Source of the DNA: Desulfatitalea sp. UBA4791
GTDB lineage: Bacteria; Desulfobacterota; Desulfobacteria; Desulfobacterales; Desulfosarcinaceae
DNA: 13,416 bases
NCBI GenBank assembly: GCA_002402905.1
Contig: DHGT01000086.1
Span: forward strand, 1 to 13,416
Reading direction: 5' to 3'
In this document: piece after piece, positions 7,046 through 13,416 of the stretch
Layout of the letters: each line of letters opens with the position of its first letter
Position numbering within the stretch: position 1 is the first letter of the stretch
Notes under the pieces: model-generated
Told to the model about the DNA's origin: nothing
Databases searched by the model: none
What the model saw: only the letters and a program-made list of their open reading frames with translations
Position numbers and translations under genes: made by a program

Positions 7046-7699
7046 TTACATGCGGAAAATGCCGTAACCGTGCACATCGCTGCGCAGGGGCGCATTTAGA
7101 GCCGCGGAAAGAGCCAGCCCCAGGACGTCGCGAGTCTTGGCCGGATCGATGATCCCGTCATCCCAAAGGTTGGCGGTGCTGTAATAGGCATCGCCCTCCT
7201 TGAGGGCCGCCGCGATGACCGGCTCCCGGATGGCCTCGGCCTCCTCCACGGTCAGGAGCGGCTGGCCGGCCCGCGCCCGCTGGTCGTTCTGCAGGGTGAT
7301 AAGCACGTCGGCCGCCTGGCGGCCGCCCATAACCCCGATCTGGTGGTTGGGCCAGGTCCACAGAAAGCGAGGGCCGTAAGCCCCCCGCACATGGCGTAGT
7401 TGCCGGCGCCGAACGAGGCGCCCACCATGACGGTGAACTTGGGAACCGTGGCCGTGGCCACCGCATTGACCATCTTGTGTCCGTTCTTGGTGATACCCCC
7501 GCGCTCGTATTCCCGGCCGATGATGAAGCCGGTGATGTTCTGCAGGAACACCAGAGGAATCAGGCGCTTATCGCACAACCCGTTCGTTCATCGACCGGTT
7601 CAATTCCAGGTTCAAATCGGCCACGCGCGCCGTCATGGCCTCATAATTCCTGCGATACCCATCCGATTGGGTGTCGATGCGGGACTCGATCACATACAT
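7046..7699 (-). pseudogene. Acyl-CoA carboxylase carboxyltransferase (beta) subunit, large internal deletion
   Basis: Remnant of a methylcrotonyl/geranyl/propionyl-type carboxyltransferase, which moves CO2 from carboxybiotin to an enoyl- or acyl-CoA. The family is about 510-540 residues; here about 218 codons remain. The first about 43 (MYVIESRIDTQSDGYRRNYE...) are a normal N-terminus with AGGAGG before the ATG. Near 7570-7580 the frame jumps to LCDKRLIPLVFLQNITGF, which belongs to the C-terminal domain, so roughly 300 residues including the whole biotin-binding N-domain are missing. After SFGAGNYAMCG a second break, explained by one base missing in the run 7381-7386, leads to AYGPRFLWTWPN and a normal end. 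First gene behind the sigma-54 promoter candidate; 49 bp before the biotin carboxylase. Confidence 0.85.
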
Positions 7700-7820
7700 G
7701 GTGCCGCCTGCCTCCTTTTGGGTGCCTGCGCGATTTGCCGGGAGATGCGTCAAGGGGATGGACGAGGCCGGTAACGCTGTAATTCAGGTGCAAGGGCCCA
7801 CCCATTCAGTGGAAGCGTCT

Positions 7821-7836
7821 TTCAAGGATGGTGCCA
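7821..7836 (-). promoter_or_regulatory. Sigma-54 (-24/-12) promoter candidate for the catabolic operon
   Basis: The minus strand reads TGGCAC, five bases (CATCC), then TTGAA. The -24 element is a perfect match to the sigma-54 consensus, and spacing to the -12 box is right; the -12 box has TTGA instead of TTGC. It would start RNA near 7810, about 110 bases before the carboxyltransferase ATG. A sigma-54 activator gene is divergent next to it, which makes the assignment much more likely. Confidence 0.6.
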
Positions 7837-7910
7837 CATTCATGAATTAAATTTTTATATTGATTTCAATTCAAATATGGATGACGGGAAGCCAATTGAC
7901 GCCAGGGCCT

Positions 7911-7972
7911 GTTTCAATCTATGCTTCACACATCTGAAACATATGAAACATTCAAGAAACAAAATTGAAACA
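7911..7972. promoter_or_regulatory. Array of GAAACA repeats, probable enhancer site of the sigma-54 activator
   Basis: Four direct copies of (T/A)GAAACA start at 7935, 7944, 7955 and 7966, spaced 9, 11 and 11 bases, close to one DNA turn. An inverted GTTTCA lies at 7911-7916. The array is about 75-140 bp behind the -24 box at 7836, the usual distance for an activator that reaches sigma-54 polymerase by DNA looping, and ends 18 bp before the activator's own start, so it may also control that gene. Binding is inferred from arrangement only. Confidence 0.5.
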
Positions 7973-7989
7973 ACCGGAGCGACGCCACC

Positions 7990-9710
7990 ATGCCCCCAAG
8001 CGCCTTGACCTCCCAGGACAACGTCAATTTCAAGCGGATCCTGGACGATCTGAAGATCAGTTACTGGCTCACCGATCTGAACTTCGTTCTCCTTGACGTC
8101 AACGAGACCTTTCTCGAATTTGCCGGTGTCAGCCGGAAGAACTTGATCGGCCGGGACATGCGCACGCTGATCAGCGTCGAAGAGATTCAAATGGTGGAGC
8201 ATAATGCCCGGCTGCTCAAGGAGGGGAAAAAACGGTCCAGTACGAGCTCTACATCTACGGACCGCGCAACAGGGAAAAGATACCGATCCTGTTTCACCAA
8301 TCGCTCAACAGCGACGCGAACGGCCGACCGGCCACGGTCAATATCCTTCTGGTAGATATCAGCGAACAGAAACGCATGCGCGACGACCTGGAAAAAGAGA
8401 AGCGGATGCTCCAGAGCATCCTTTTCGGCATCCGGGATTGCGTCTCGATCTTCGATGAGAACGGACGCTACATGTTCGGCAGCCCCGAAAGTTCGGCCCT
8501 GCATGGCGGCCGGACATCGCCGCTCTTGCCGCTGGGCGCCGAGGGGCCGGTCGAACTGGCCCTGACCGTGGATGGTCAGGCCCGCCAATTCCTGGGGGAG
8601 ATCCGCCCGATCCACGACCACGAGGGCCGCCTGTTCGCCCATGCCGAAACCCTCACCGACATCACCGACAACGTCCGCCTGGCTGAAAGGGAGCGGGAGC
8701 TGTTTCACTTCAAGCGGCAGAAGCGCCGCAGCGACTTGCAGACCGAAATGATCGGCAGCGGAAGGGAAATGGAAGGGGTCTTCGAAACCATCGTGCGCTG
8801 TGCCGAGGTCGATTCCAGTGTGCTGATCAACGGCGAGACGGGAGTGGGCAAGGAGGTGGCCGCCCGGGCCATCCATGGCCAGAGCCATCGCAAGGAGAAG
8901 CCTTTCGTGGCCGTGAACTGCGGCGCCCTGCCGGAAACGCTGCTCGAGTCGGAACTGTTCGGCCATGTGCGGGGCGCCTTCACCGGCGCAATCTCGGATC
9001 GGGCCGGCCTGTTCAGAGAAGCCCACGAAGGCACGCTCTTTCTGGATGAAATCGGAGAGCTGGACACGGGCATGCAGGTCAAGCTGCTCAGGGTCCTGCA
9101 GGAACGCAAGGTGCGCCCCGTGGGATCGGACCGCTTCTACCCGGTGGACGTGCGCATCATCTGCGCCACCAACCGGGATCTGCAGGCCGGTGTCCGCCAG
9201 GGAAGATTCCGGATGGATCTGTACTACCGGGTGGCGGTGATTCCCCTGCTCATTCCCCCGCTGAGGGAGCGATCGCAGGATATCCTCCGGCTGGCCGGCC
9301 ACTTCATCGACAAGCACCAGAAAAAAGATCGCCGGCATCTGAAAACCCTCAGCCTCGCCGCACGGCAACTACTCCAGCAGTACCCGTGGCCGGGCAACAT
9401 TCGTGAACTCGAGAACGCCATCGAGCACGCCCTGGCCATGAGCCGGGAGATGGAAATCACGCCCGCCTGCCTCCCTCTGCAGATCCTCTATCCCGAACTC
9501 CAGGCGCCGATGGCTGCCCAGGAGACCCACTTTGCGAGCGTCATGAACGATCCATCGAAACGGCATGAGCGCGAGCACCGCGCCATCGTGGACGCTCTCG
9601 CCAGGCACGACGGCCACCTGGGCGCCGCGGCCGCGGAGTTGAGCATATCCCGGGTCACCTTGTGGCGGAAGAGAAAGAAGTATGGATGCATATCATCTGT
9701 ATCGCGATAA
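7990..9710 (+). CDS. Sigma-54-dependent transcriptional activator (PAS-AAA+-Fis), frame broken once
   Basis: Restoring one base gives about 573 residues. An N-terminal PAS domain (about 12-125, NFKRILDDLKISYWLTDLNF onward) is joined by a helix (DDLEKEKRMLQSIL) to a second PAS-like segment (about 140-230). The AAA+ domain follows: Walker A GETGVGKE (282-289), sigma-54 contact loop GAFTGA (329-334), Walker B LFLDEIGE (350-357), ATNRDL, FRMDLYYR with the arginine finger, and WPGNIRELEN. A Fis-type helix-turn-helix (about 531-565, AAAELSISRVTLWRKRKKYG) ends it. There is no receiver domain, so it probably senses a small ligand or redox state through PAS. The frame breaks after LLKEGKK and resumes at VQYELYIYGP, explained by a missing A in the run 8227-8232; the AAA+ and DNA-binding part from 8376 is open. 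Start: GGAG ten bases before the ATG. Divergent from the catabolic operon, hence its likely activator. Confidence 0.85.
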
Positions 9711-9745
9711 ACCTGAAAGGATAATGGCTCCTGAGGGCATCAAAA

Positions 9746-9773
9746 AAACGCCCGGGCCGAAGCCCGGGCGTTT
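9746..9773. terminator. Bidirectional intrinsic terminator
   Basis: A perfect 12-bp stem AAACGCCCGGGC / GCCCGGGCGTTT with a 4-base loop. On the minus strand the loop is the stable cUUCGg type and the stem runs into seven T, so minus is the stronger direction; on the plus strand, after the activator gene, the tract is the weaker GTTTGATGTTTT. Confidence 0.85.
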
Positions 9774-9799
9774 GATGTTTTGAACGATGTCGGTCATGC

Positions 9800-9830
9800 T
9801 TAGAACAGGCCGCTCACCTTGCCGGTGGCC
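9800..9830 (-). pseudogene. Split gene tail, C-terminal part
   Basis: The minus strand encodes TGKVSGLF and a TAA stop (9800-9802), identical to the end of the gene at 13363-13416. Its upstream part is found only at 10802 and beyond, beyond the toxin-antitoxin segment. No gene body precedes it. Confidence 0.7.
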
Positions 9831-9882
9831 GAATTTCCCCTACCCCTTGCATCGGGAAATGGGCCAAATGGCATATGAGAAT

Positions 9883-9921
9883 GTCAATTCCGTTGACTCA
9901 GGCACCCTTTTGACGTACATT
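9883..9921 (+). promoter_or_regulatory. Promoter and possible operator of the toxin-antitoxin operon
   Basis: TTGACT (9893-9898), 17 bases, TACATT (9916-9921) is a fair sigma-70 promoter 40 bp before the antitoxin. The inverted repeat GTCAA, five bases, TTGAC (9883-9897) overlaps the -35 box and could bind the ribbon-helix-helix antitoxin for autorepression, the usual arrangement in this family. The antitoxin has AAGG nine bases before its ATG. Confidence 0.5.
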
Positions 9922-9959
9922 TTATAAACTTAACCCGAGGTCAAAAAAGGATTTTAATT

Positions 9960-10247
9960 ATGGAAACAGCATTGAAAAGGAATAGTGAGCGCATCAACCT
10001 TCGCATGAAAAGCAGTGCAAAGCGGCTGATAGAGCGCGCCGCAAGCCTCGAAGGCAAGACCGTCAGCCATTTCATTTTGACCAGCGCCTTGGCACAAGCC
10101 GAGAATACGCTTCAAACCCATGAAACGATGGCTTTGAACGCTAAAAATGCCAGGCTGTTTTTCGATGCATTGGCGGCACCCGTGCGTTTCAATCGCAAAT
10201 TGCTTTCCGCACTTGAAGAACATGAAGCGCGTGTGATCAGCAAATGA
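9960..10247 (+). CDS. Antitoxin, DUF1778/TacA-like ribbon-helix-helix protein
   Basis: A 95-residue protein. The segment RINLRMKSSAKRLIERAASL (11-30) followed by EGKTVSHFILTSAL is a ribbon-helix-helix DNA-binding fold as in DUF1778 antitoxins: a short beta strand with alternating residues, then two helices. The C-terminal segment NARLFFDALAAPVRFNRKLL (63-82) resembles the part of TacA that wraps the acetyltransferase toxin. Such antitoxins neutralise the toxin and repress the operon. Its stop overlaps the toxin start (ATGA at 10244-10247), so the two are translationally coupled. The pair lies within a segment that seems inserted. Confidence 0.88.
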   Translation: METALKRNSERINLRMKSSAKRLIERAASLEGKTVSHFILTSALAQAENTLQTHETMALNAKNARLFFDALAAPVRFNRKLLSALEEHEARVISK

Positions 10248-10750
10248 TCCATATTCCAACTTTGATGATCACAGCGCTCGGCCCGACGCATGGCCGAAAG
10301 GACTTCAAATGCGGGGCCGAAATATTGGATCGCTATCTTGAAAAGCAGGCCGGTCAGGATGTGAAGCGCCGTATCAGCCGCGTCTATGTAGCCACCGATC
10401 TACAGCATCCGCAGGTGATCATCGGCTTCTACACTTTGAGCACTTTGTCTATAGATCTCAAACAATTGCCTGATCAGTTGGCACAAAAACTACCCAGACA
10501 CCCGGTGCCCGCCGCGCTCATCGGCAGATTGGCGGTCAACAAGACGGCTCAGGGGCAAGGCGTTGGAACCATGTTGCTGGCCGACGCCATCAAACGCACC
10601 TTGGCGGTGAGCGATCAAATAGCCATCTACGCCATAGTGGTCGATGCGATGAACGACAACGCCTCAAAATTTTATGAACAATTTGGTTTTACCCGCCTGA
10701 GCGACGATCCCCAAAGACTATTTTTGCCTTTAAAATCAATTCATTTTTAA
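10244..10750 (+). CDS. Toxin, GNAT-family acetyltransferase (TacT-like)
   Basis: A 168-residue GNAT protein of the size and layout of toxins TacT/AtaT, which acetylate the amino group of charged tRNAs and stop translation. Seen: an N-terminal FKCGAEILDRYLEKQA (21-36) like the family's FdCG..LD.yL motif, the acetyl-CoA loop IGRLAVNKTAQGQGVG (93-108), and NASKFYEQFGF (139-149) with the conserved Tyr144 thought to act in catalysis. The tRNA target is not predictable here. It overlaps the antitoxin by 4 bp. All key motifs are intact, so the pair could be functional and would stabilise the surrounding DNA. Confidence 0.88.
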   Translation: MIHIPTLMITALGPTHGRKDFKCGAEILDRYLEKQAGQDVKRRISRVYVATDLQHPQVIIGFYTLSTLSIDLKQLPDQLAQKLPRHPVPAALIGRLAVNKTAQGQGVGTMLLADAIKRTLAVSDQIAIYAIVVDAMNDNASKFYEQFGFTRLSDDPQRLFLPLKSIHF

Positions 10751-10801
10751 CGGCACCGCAAGAAGTCCGAAACCTAAATCGATGGATCAGGTTCAAGGGC
10801 A

Positions 10802-10920
10802 GTGGCCAGATCGACGTCGATGCGGCGGAAGGCCGGGTTGGAACTGGTGCCGGGCATCAGGCTGATGATGCCTGCCAAAGCTTCCTGCGCCTTGATCCTG
10901 GGTGCCGGGATGAACGATCT
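10802..10920 (-). pseudogene. Split gene tail, upstream part
   Basis: The minus strand is open for about 39 codons after an in-frame TAA (10921-10923) and encodes PAPRIKAQEALAGIISLMPG and then TSSNPAFRRIDVDLAT. The last residues match the gene at 13363-13416 (FRRIDVDPATG) and the relic at 302-370 (SSKPAFRRIDID). The homologous sequence resumes at 9830 leftwards with TGKVSGLF, so this is the other half of the interrupted copy. There is no intact gene body, hence a relic. I do not recognise the protein family. Confidence 0.6.
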
Positions 10921-11052
10921 TTAAAACCTCTTGCCCCGTTTGGTTCGACTGCGGTATCGTTTTTAACTACCCATTCACATCCATCTCGAATCGTCCAGCA
11001 GCCACGAGATGTTCCGGGACAAACCAAAATAAGGCAATTTTTCAGGCAACCG

Positions 11053-11069
11053 TCAGAAATCTTTTCTGA
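11053..11069 (+). promoter_or_regulatory. Dyad symmetry upstream of the cytochrome gene
   Basis: TCAGAA, five bases, TTCTGA is a perfect 6-bp inverted repeat 36 bp before the cytochrome start and is small enough to be a regulator site. The region 10921-11105 otherwise holds a ribosome site (AGGGAGG, 11091-11097) and no clear -35/-10 pair; TTGCCC with TATCGT 18 bases later, near 10932-10961, is only a weak candidate. Confidence 0.3.
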
Positions 11070-11105
11070 ACTTAACCGGTCACTTAAACCAGGGAGGGCG
11101 AATCA

Positions 11106-13247
11106 ATGCGTCACATGATGAAGCATAAATGGACGATCCTTTTTATTCTTGCGGCCGCGGCCATGATCGGTGCCAACGCGCCGGCATCCGAAGAAAGAGA
11201 GGCCGACCCGACGCTTGAGGCCCGGGAGGCATTGGGCAGCAAGGGCCTGACCGGACAAGCCCTGCGCCTGGCCGATTTCCATGAGGGGGTAGCGCCCAGA
11301 AATTTCCTCCAACGCACCGGCGCCCTCTACAAACCGTCCTACAACGAGGATCCATCGATTCCGGCGCAATGCTGGGTCGAAACCAATTACGGAACCCAGA
11401 ACGCCTGCCTTTACTGTCACACGGACTATCTGGCGAAGATAAAGCATGGCAACGCTTTTCCGCTTGGAGAAGATCAGATCCTTTACAGCTTTCCTTCGCC
11501 GAATCTAAATAAGGTGCTCTGGCGCAACACCATTTTTCCCCAGGAAATCGGGGAACGGCTCAAAAAGGAAGGCATCGCTCTACCGGACAGAGAAGATGTT
11601 GCCTATGTGCGCCGGGACAACTGGCAACCGGCCTATGCCAAAGCGCGCACGGGCTCGGGCTCCGAGTGGCTCAACAAAAAATCATCCGAATTTATTCTGT
11701 TTCCGGCGCTCAACCCCTCGCATCTTTTTCCTTTCCGTGAAAAAGACCCCACCAGTGCCGGAACGCACGGTTTTATCGATACCGATGGCTTTGTGCGCGA
11801 CGAAAAACAGGAATTCACAGGATGGCGCGCCGTCAACTTCTTCCCTTATGGTATTTTCACGCCGCTCTCGGGCAGCGTCAGCGGTATCTACATTCGACTG
11901 CCGCGGCCTTTCATGAGCGAAGGCAACACGTTCAACCGCGAAATCTATCGGAAAAATCTCTATCTTCTCGAACAGAACATCAAAAACAGGCCCTACAGGG
12001 AGACCCACTATTACGGCGATGCCGCCAATGTAGCGGTGGCGAGGGGATTTTTCCCGGTGGGGACTGAATTCGCCCACCCGTTGCACTATGTGGACCTCAA
12101 TGCGGACGGAGAAACCGGTGCCAGGGTCGATGGGGTCGTCGACAACACAACCGAGACGTACGAGTTCCCCGGCACCCGTTCGCGCCGGGTCAAGGAAATA
12201 CGCTACATGTACAAATGGAAAGAGGTCGGCATCGATGACATCGACGAAGACGCCCATTACGACCATTTTGTCATCGGCAACGAGGGCCAGGGCTGGGTCG
12301 ACAACAATGCTGGATGGGTACTCTCGGCCTATATCGAGGATCGGCGCGGGGCCTTACGCCCGCAGACCACCGAGGAGTTGATGCAGTGCATCGGCTGTCA
12401 CGGAAAAGTGGGCAACACGGTGGATTCCGTGTGGTCATTCCTGCGGAAACTGCCGGAAGATGCCGGCTGGCGCGAAATGGATTACGGCGACTATGACGCG
12501 AAACAGCCGCAGCGAACCCGCCTGCAGGATTACGCGCACCAAAACGCGGCCATGGGCGAACTCGGCTTTTTCTATCACGTGGTTGTCGGGGCCGATCTGT
12601 ACGGGGTCATGCCACGCGAAATCGCCGCCGAACTCAGGGCATACGCGGTCGCCAATGAAAAATCCCTGGGTCTCAAACACCCGACAGACGCGATCTTTGA
12701 CGACATCCAGCTGAAGACCATGACCGCGGCCGGACGCCGCTCGCATCTGCTGGAACGTCAGAAAGTCATGCGCGCTTTTGTCTCCGACCGCGCCTATCTC
12801 GACCGGGATGAAAAGAGGGGCAAAAGCTTTGTCAAAGGCAGCCTCCTGTATCCGACACCGGAGACGATGAAAAACAATATCAGCCTCTACCGTAAAATTG
12901 TGCGCGATCAGAGCTACAATCTGGGTAAAGACGTGTTCGGCTCCGAGGCCGACAACGTGCCATTCACGTTTAGATCGGATGGAACGGTGAAAGATGCTGC
13001 CGGCAACATCATACCGGTCGGCCAGATCATCGTCAGCCGCCCCTATGACAAGGAAGGCGTCGGGACCACGCCCACCGGCATCGTGAAGACCAACGCGGCA
13101 GGCGAGCCGATTGACACGGCGGGCAATCCGGTGGACATCGAGACCGCCCCGGAAAAGGCGGTGGGCCACATCACGACCGGCGGCACATTTGATACGATGT
13201 ACAACCCGATCCTGAGCGACATTCCGCTTCGATCCGGCGGGAAATGA
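11106..13247 (+). CDS. Exported di-haem c-type cytochrome-like protein of unrecognised family
   Basis: A 713-residue protein with a Sec signal peptide: basic MRHMMKHKW, hydrophobic TILFILAAAAMIGA, likely cut after NAPA (about residue 27). Two haem-binding motifs, CLYCH (101-105) and CIGCH (428-432), lie 327 residues apart, unlike compact multihaem cytochromes, with large haem-free stretches rich in aromatic and acidic residues between them (for example DLNADGETGARVDGV and GIDDIDEDAHYDHF, possible calcium sites). A further Cys89 is present. The C-terminus (about 630-690) has beta-turn motifs DAAGN, NAAGE and DTAGN. No further membrane segments are evident. Probably a periplasmic or surface redox protein, an oxidase or an electron carrier; I cannot name the substrate. 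Start supported by AGGGAGG eight bases before the ATG. It stands alone and converges on the minus-strand gene at 13363. Confidence 0.8.
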   Translation: MRHMMKHKWTILFILAAAAMIGANAPASEEREADPTLEAREALGSKGLTGQALRLADFHEGVAPRNFLQRTGALYKPSYNEDPSIPAQCWVETNYGTQNACLYCHTDYLAKIKHGNAFPLGEDQILYSFPSPNLNKVLWRNTIFPQEIGERLKKEGIALPDREDVAYVRRDNWQPAYAKARTGSGSEWLNKKSSEFILFPALNPSHLFPFREKDPTSAGTHGFIDTDGFVRDEKQEFTGWRAVNFFPYGIFTPLSGSVSGIYIRLPRPFMSEGNTFNREIYRKNLYLLEQNIKNRPYRETHYYGDAANVAVARGFFPVGTEFAHPLHYVDLNADGETGARVDGVVDNTTETYEFPGTRSRRVKEIRYMYKWKEVGIDDIDEDAHYDHFVIGNEGQGWVDNNAGWVLSAYIEDRRGALRPQTTEELMQCIGCHGKVGNTVDSVWSFLRKLPEDAGWREMDYGDYDAKQPQRTRLQDYAHQNAAMGELGFFYHVVVGADLYGVMPREIAAELRAYAVANEKSLGLKHPTDAIFDDIQLKTMTAAGRRSHLLERQKVMRAFVSDRAYLDRDEKRGKSFVKGSLLYPTPETMKNNISLYRKIVRDQSYNLGKDVFGSEADNVPFTFRSDGTVKDAAGNIIPVGQIIVSRPYDKEGVGTTPTGIVKTNAAGEPIDTAGNPVDIETAPEKAVGHITTGGTFDTMYNPILSDIPLRSGGK

Positions 13248-13302
13248 ACGCGGAGCCGCCTGCCACAATCCTTAACGCACAAGCGAAGGTTCCAAGCGGC
13301 AT

Positions 13303-13392
13303 TAAAAAAAACGCCCGGGCCGAAGCCCGGGCGTTTGATGTTTTGAACGATGTCGGTGATGCTTAGAACAGGCCGCTCACCTTGCCGGTGGC
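13303..13392. repeat. Repeated terminator and gene-tail element, right copy
   Basis: Near-identical to 9742-9831 in the same orientation. Here it belongs to an apparently complete gene that continues past the right edge, so this is the likely parent form. The two copies flank the toxin-antitoxin segment and the cytochrome gene as direct repeats about 3.56 kb apart. Confidence 0.85.
13309..13336. terminator. Bidirectional terminator between converging genes
   Basis: The same perfect 12-bp stem as at 9746, with a cUUCGg loop on the minus strand followed by eight T. It lies between the cytochrome stop (13247) and the minus-strand stop (13363) and can serve both genes, with the minus direction stronger. 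Confidence 0.88.
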
Positions 13393-13416
13393 CGGATCGA
13401 CGTCGATGCGGCGGAA
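13363..13416 (-). CDS. C-terminus of an unidentified protein (multicopy tail)
   Basis: The last 17 codons and TAA stop of a minus-strand gene entering from the right: FRRIDVDPATGKVSGLF. Coding is supported by the recurrence of the same reading frame, with mostly conservative changes, in the copies at 302-370 and 9800/10802, and by the terminator right after it. The body is outside the window and the family is not recognised. Confidence 0.6.
   Translation of the reverse strand, partial: FRRIDVDPATGKVSGLF

Larger units (their letters stand above)
9742..9831. repeat. Repeated terminator and gene-tail element, left copy
   Basis: About 90 bases (A run, hairpin, spacer, stop codon and the codons for TGKVSGLF) that recur at 13303-13392 with one substitution (C at 9795, G at 13358) and one extra A. 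Such identity in a non-coding spacer suggests recent duplication or gene conversion. The element runs on at 10802 after an insertion. Confidence 0.85.
9831..10801 (+). mobile_element. Inserted segment carrying a toxin-antitoxin pair
   Basis: About 970 bp interrupt the repeated gene tail. The unbroken copy reads CCGGTGGCCGGATCGACG (13381-13398). Here the left half ends in CCGGTGGCC (to 9830) and the right half begins at GTGGCC then AGATCGACG (from 10802), so GTGGCC is present at both junctions, like a 6-bp target duplication. The segment is visibly AT-richer than its surroundings. I find no transposase or matching terminal inverted repeats. A 7-bp inverted repeat, ATTTCCC/GGGAAAT (9833-9860), is near the left end and AACCT/AGGTT (10771-10793) near the right end; they are unrelated to each other. 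Confidence 0.6.

Noticed and set aside
7911..7972. CRISPR-like array
   Set aside because: The repeats are 7 bases and spaced about one DNA turn; there are no spacer-sized unique segments and no cas genes.
8187..9368. Minus-strand open frame of 393 codons opposite the sigma-54 activator
   Set aside because: Shadow of a gene with clear AAA+ motifs on the plus strand; no recognisable domain of its own.
9831..10801. Integron gene cassette with attC
   Set aside because: No paired RYYYAAC/GTTRRRY core sites at the right spacing; the imperfect hairpins near the two ends are unrelated in sequence.
9831..10801. Classical insertion sequence or MITE
   Set aside because: The ends share only a CCCTTG at different distances from the junctions; there are no real terminal inverted repeats and no transposase.

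Overview
The window looks like accessory DNA from a GC-rich, probably anaerobic bacterium, most likely a Desulfobacterota (Desulfosarcina/Desulfobacteraceae-like) sulfate reducer. This is inferred from three things: many CoA-ester catabolic enzymes of types common there, a PAS-domain sigma-54 activator beside a -24/-12 promoter, and an exported c-type cytochrome. No rRNA or marker gene confirms it.

Left two thirds (about 1-7700, minus strand): a catabolic operon read right to left. Order: carboxyltransferase relic, biotin carboxylase relic, biotin carrier protein, enoyl-CoA hydratase, AtuA-like (DUF1446) protein, acyl-CoA dehydrogenase, acyl-CoA synthetase, then a strong hairpin terminator. 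The set matches the logic of leucine/isovalerate (Liu) and acyclic terpene (Atu) degradation: activate an acid, dehydrogenate, carboxylate the beta-methyl-enoyl-CoA with biotin, hydrate. The two large carboxylase subunits are broken. The biotin carboxylase lacks about 41 residues including the glycine-rich ATP loop and has a -1 frameshift. The carboxyltransferase has lost roughly 300 internal residues and also has a -1 frameshift. The AtuA-like protein seems to lack its C-terminus. The downstream genes have intact frames. A VOC/methylmalonyl-CoA epimerase-like gene starts at the extreme left as a separate unit.

Control region (7700-7990): a good sigma-54 promoter candidate points into the operon. 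Behind it lies an array of four direct GAAACA repeats plus an inverted GTTTCA, at enhancer distance. The divergent gene (7990-9710) encodes a PAS-AAA+-Fis sigma-54 activator, presumably the operon's regulator; its frame is broken once by a -1 change in an A run.

Right third (9740-13416): a different mosaic. A multicopy gene tail plus a UUCG-loop terminator occurs near-identically at 9742-9830 and 13303-13416, with a decayed third copy at 247-370. The copy near 9800 is split by a segment of about 970 bp carrying a ribbon-helix-helix antitoxin and GNAT toxin pair, with GTGGCC at both junctions, so the toxin-antitoxin module looks inserted. Then comes a 713-residue exported protein with two CXXCH haem motifs and no family I recognise, converging on the C-terminus of the intact minus-strand gene that bears the repeated tail.

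The most notable items are the toxin-antitoxin insertion, the repeated gene-tail/terminator element, the sigma-54 control region and the selective loss of the carboxylase subunits.
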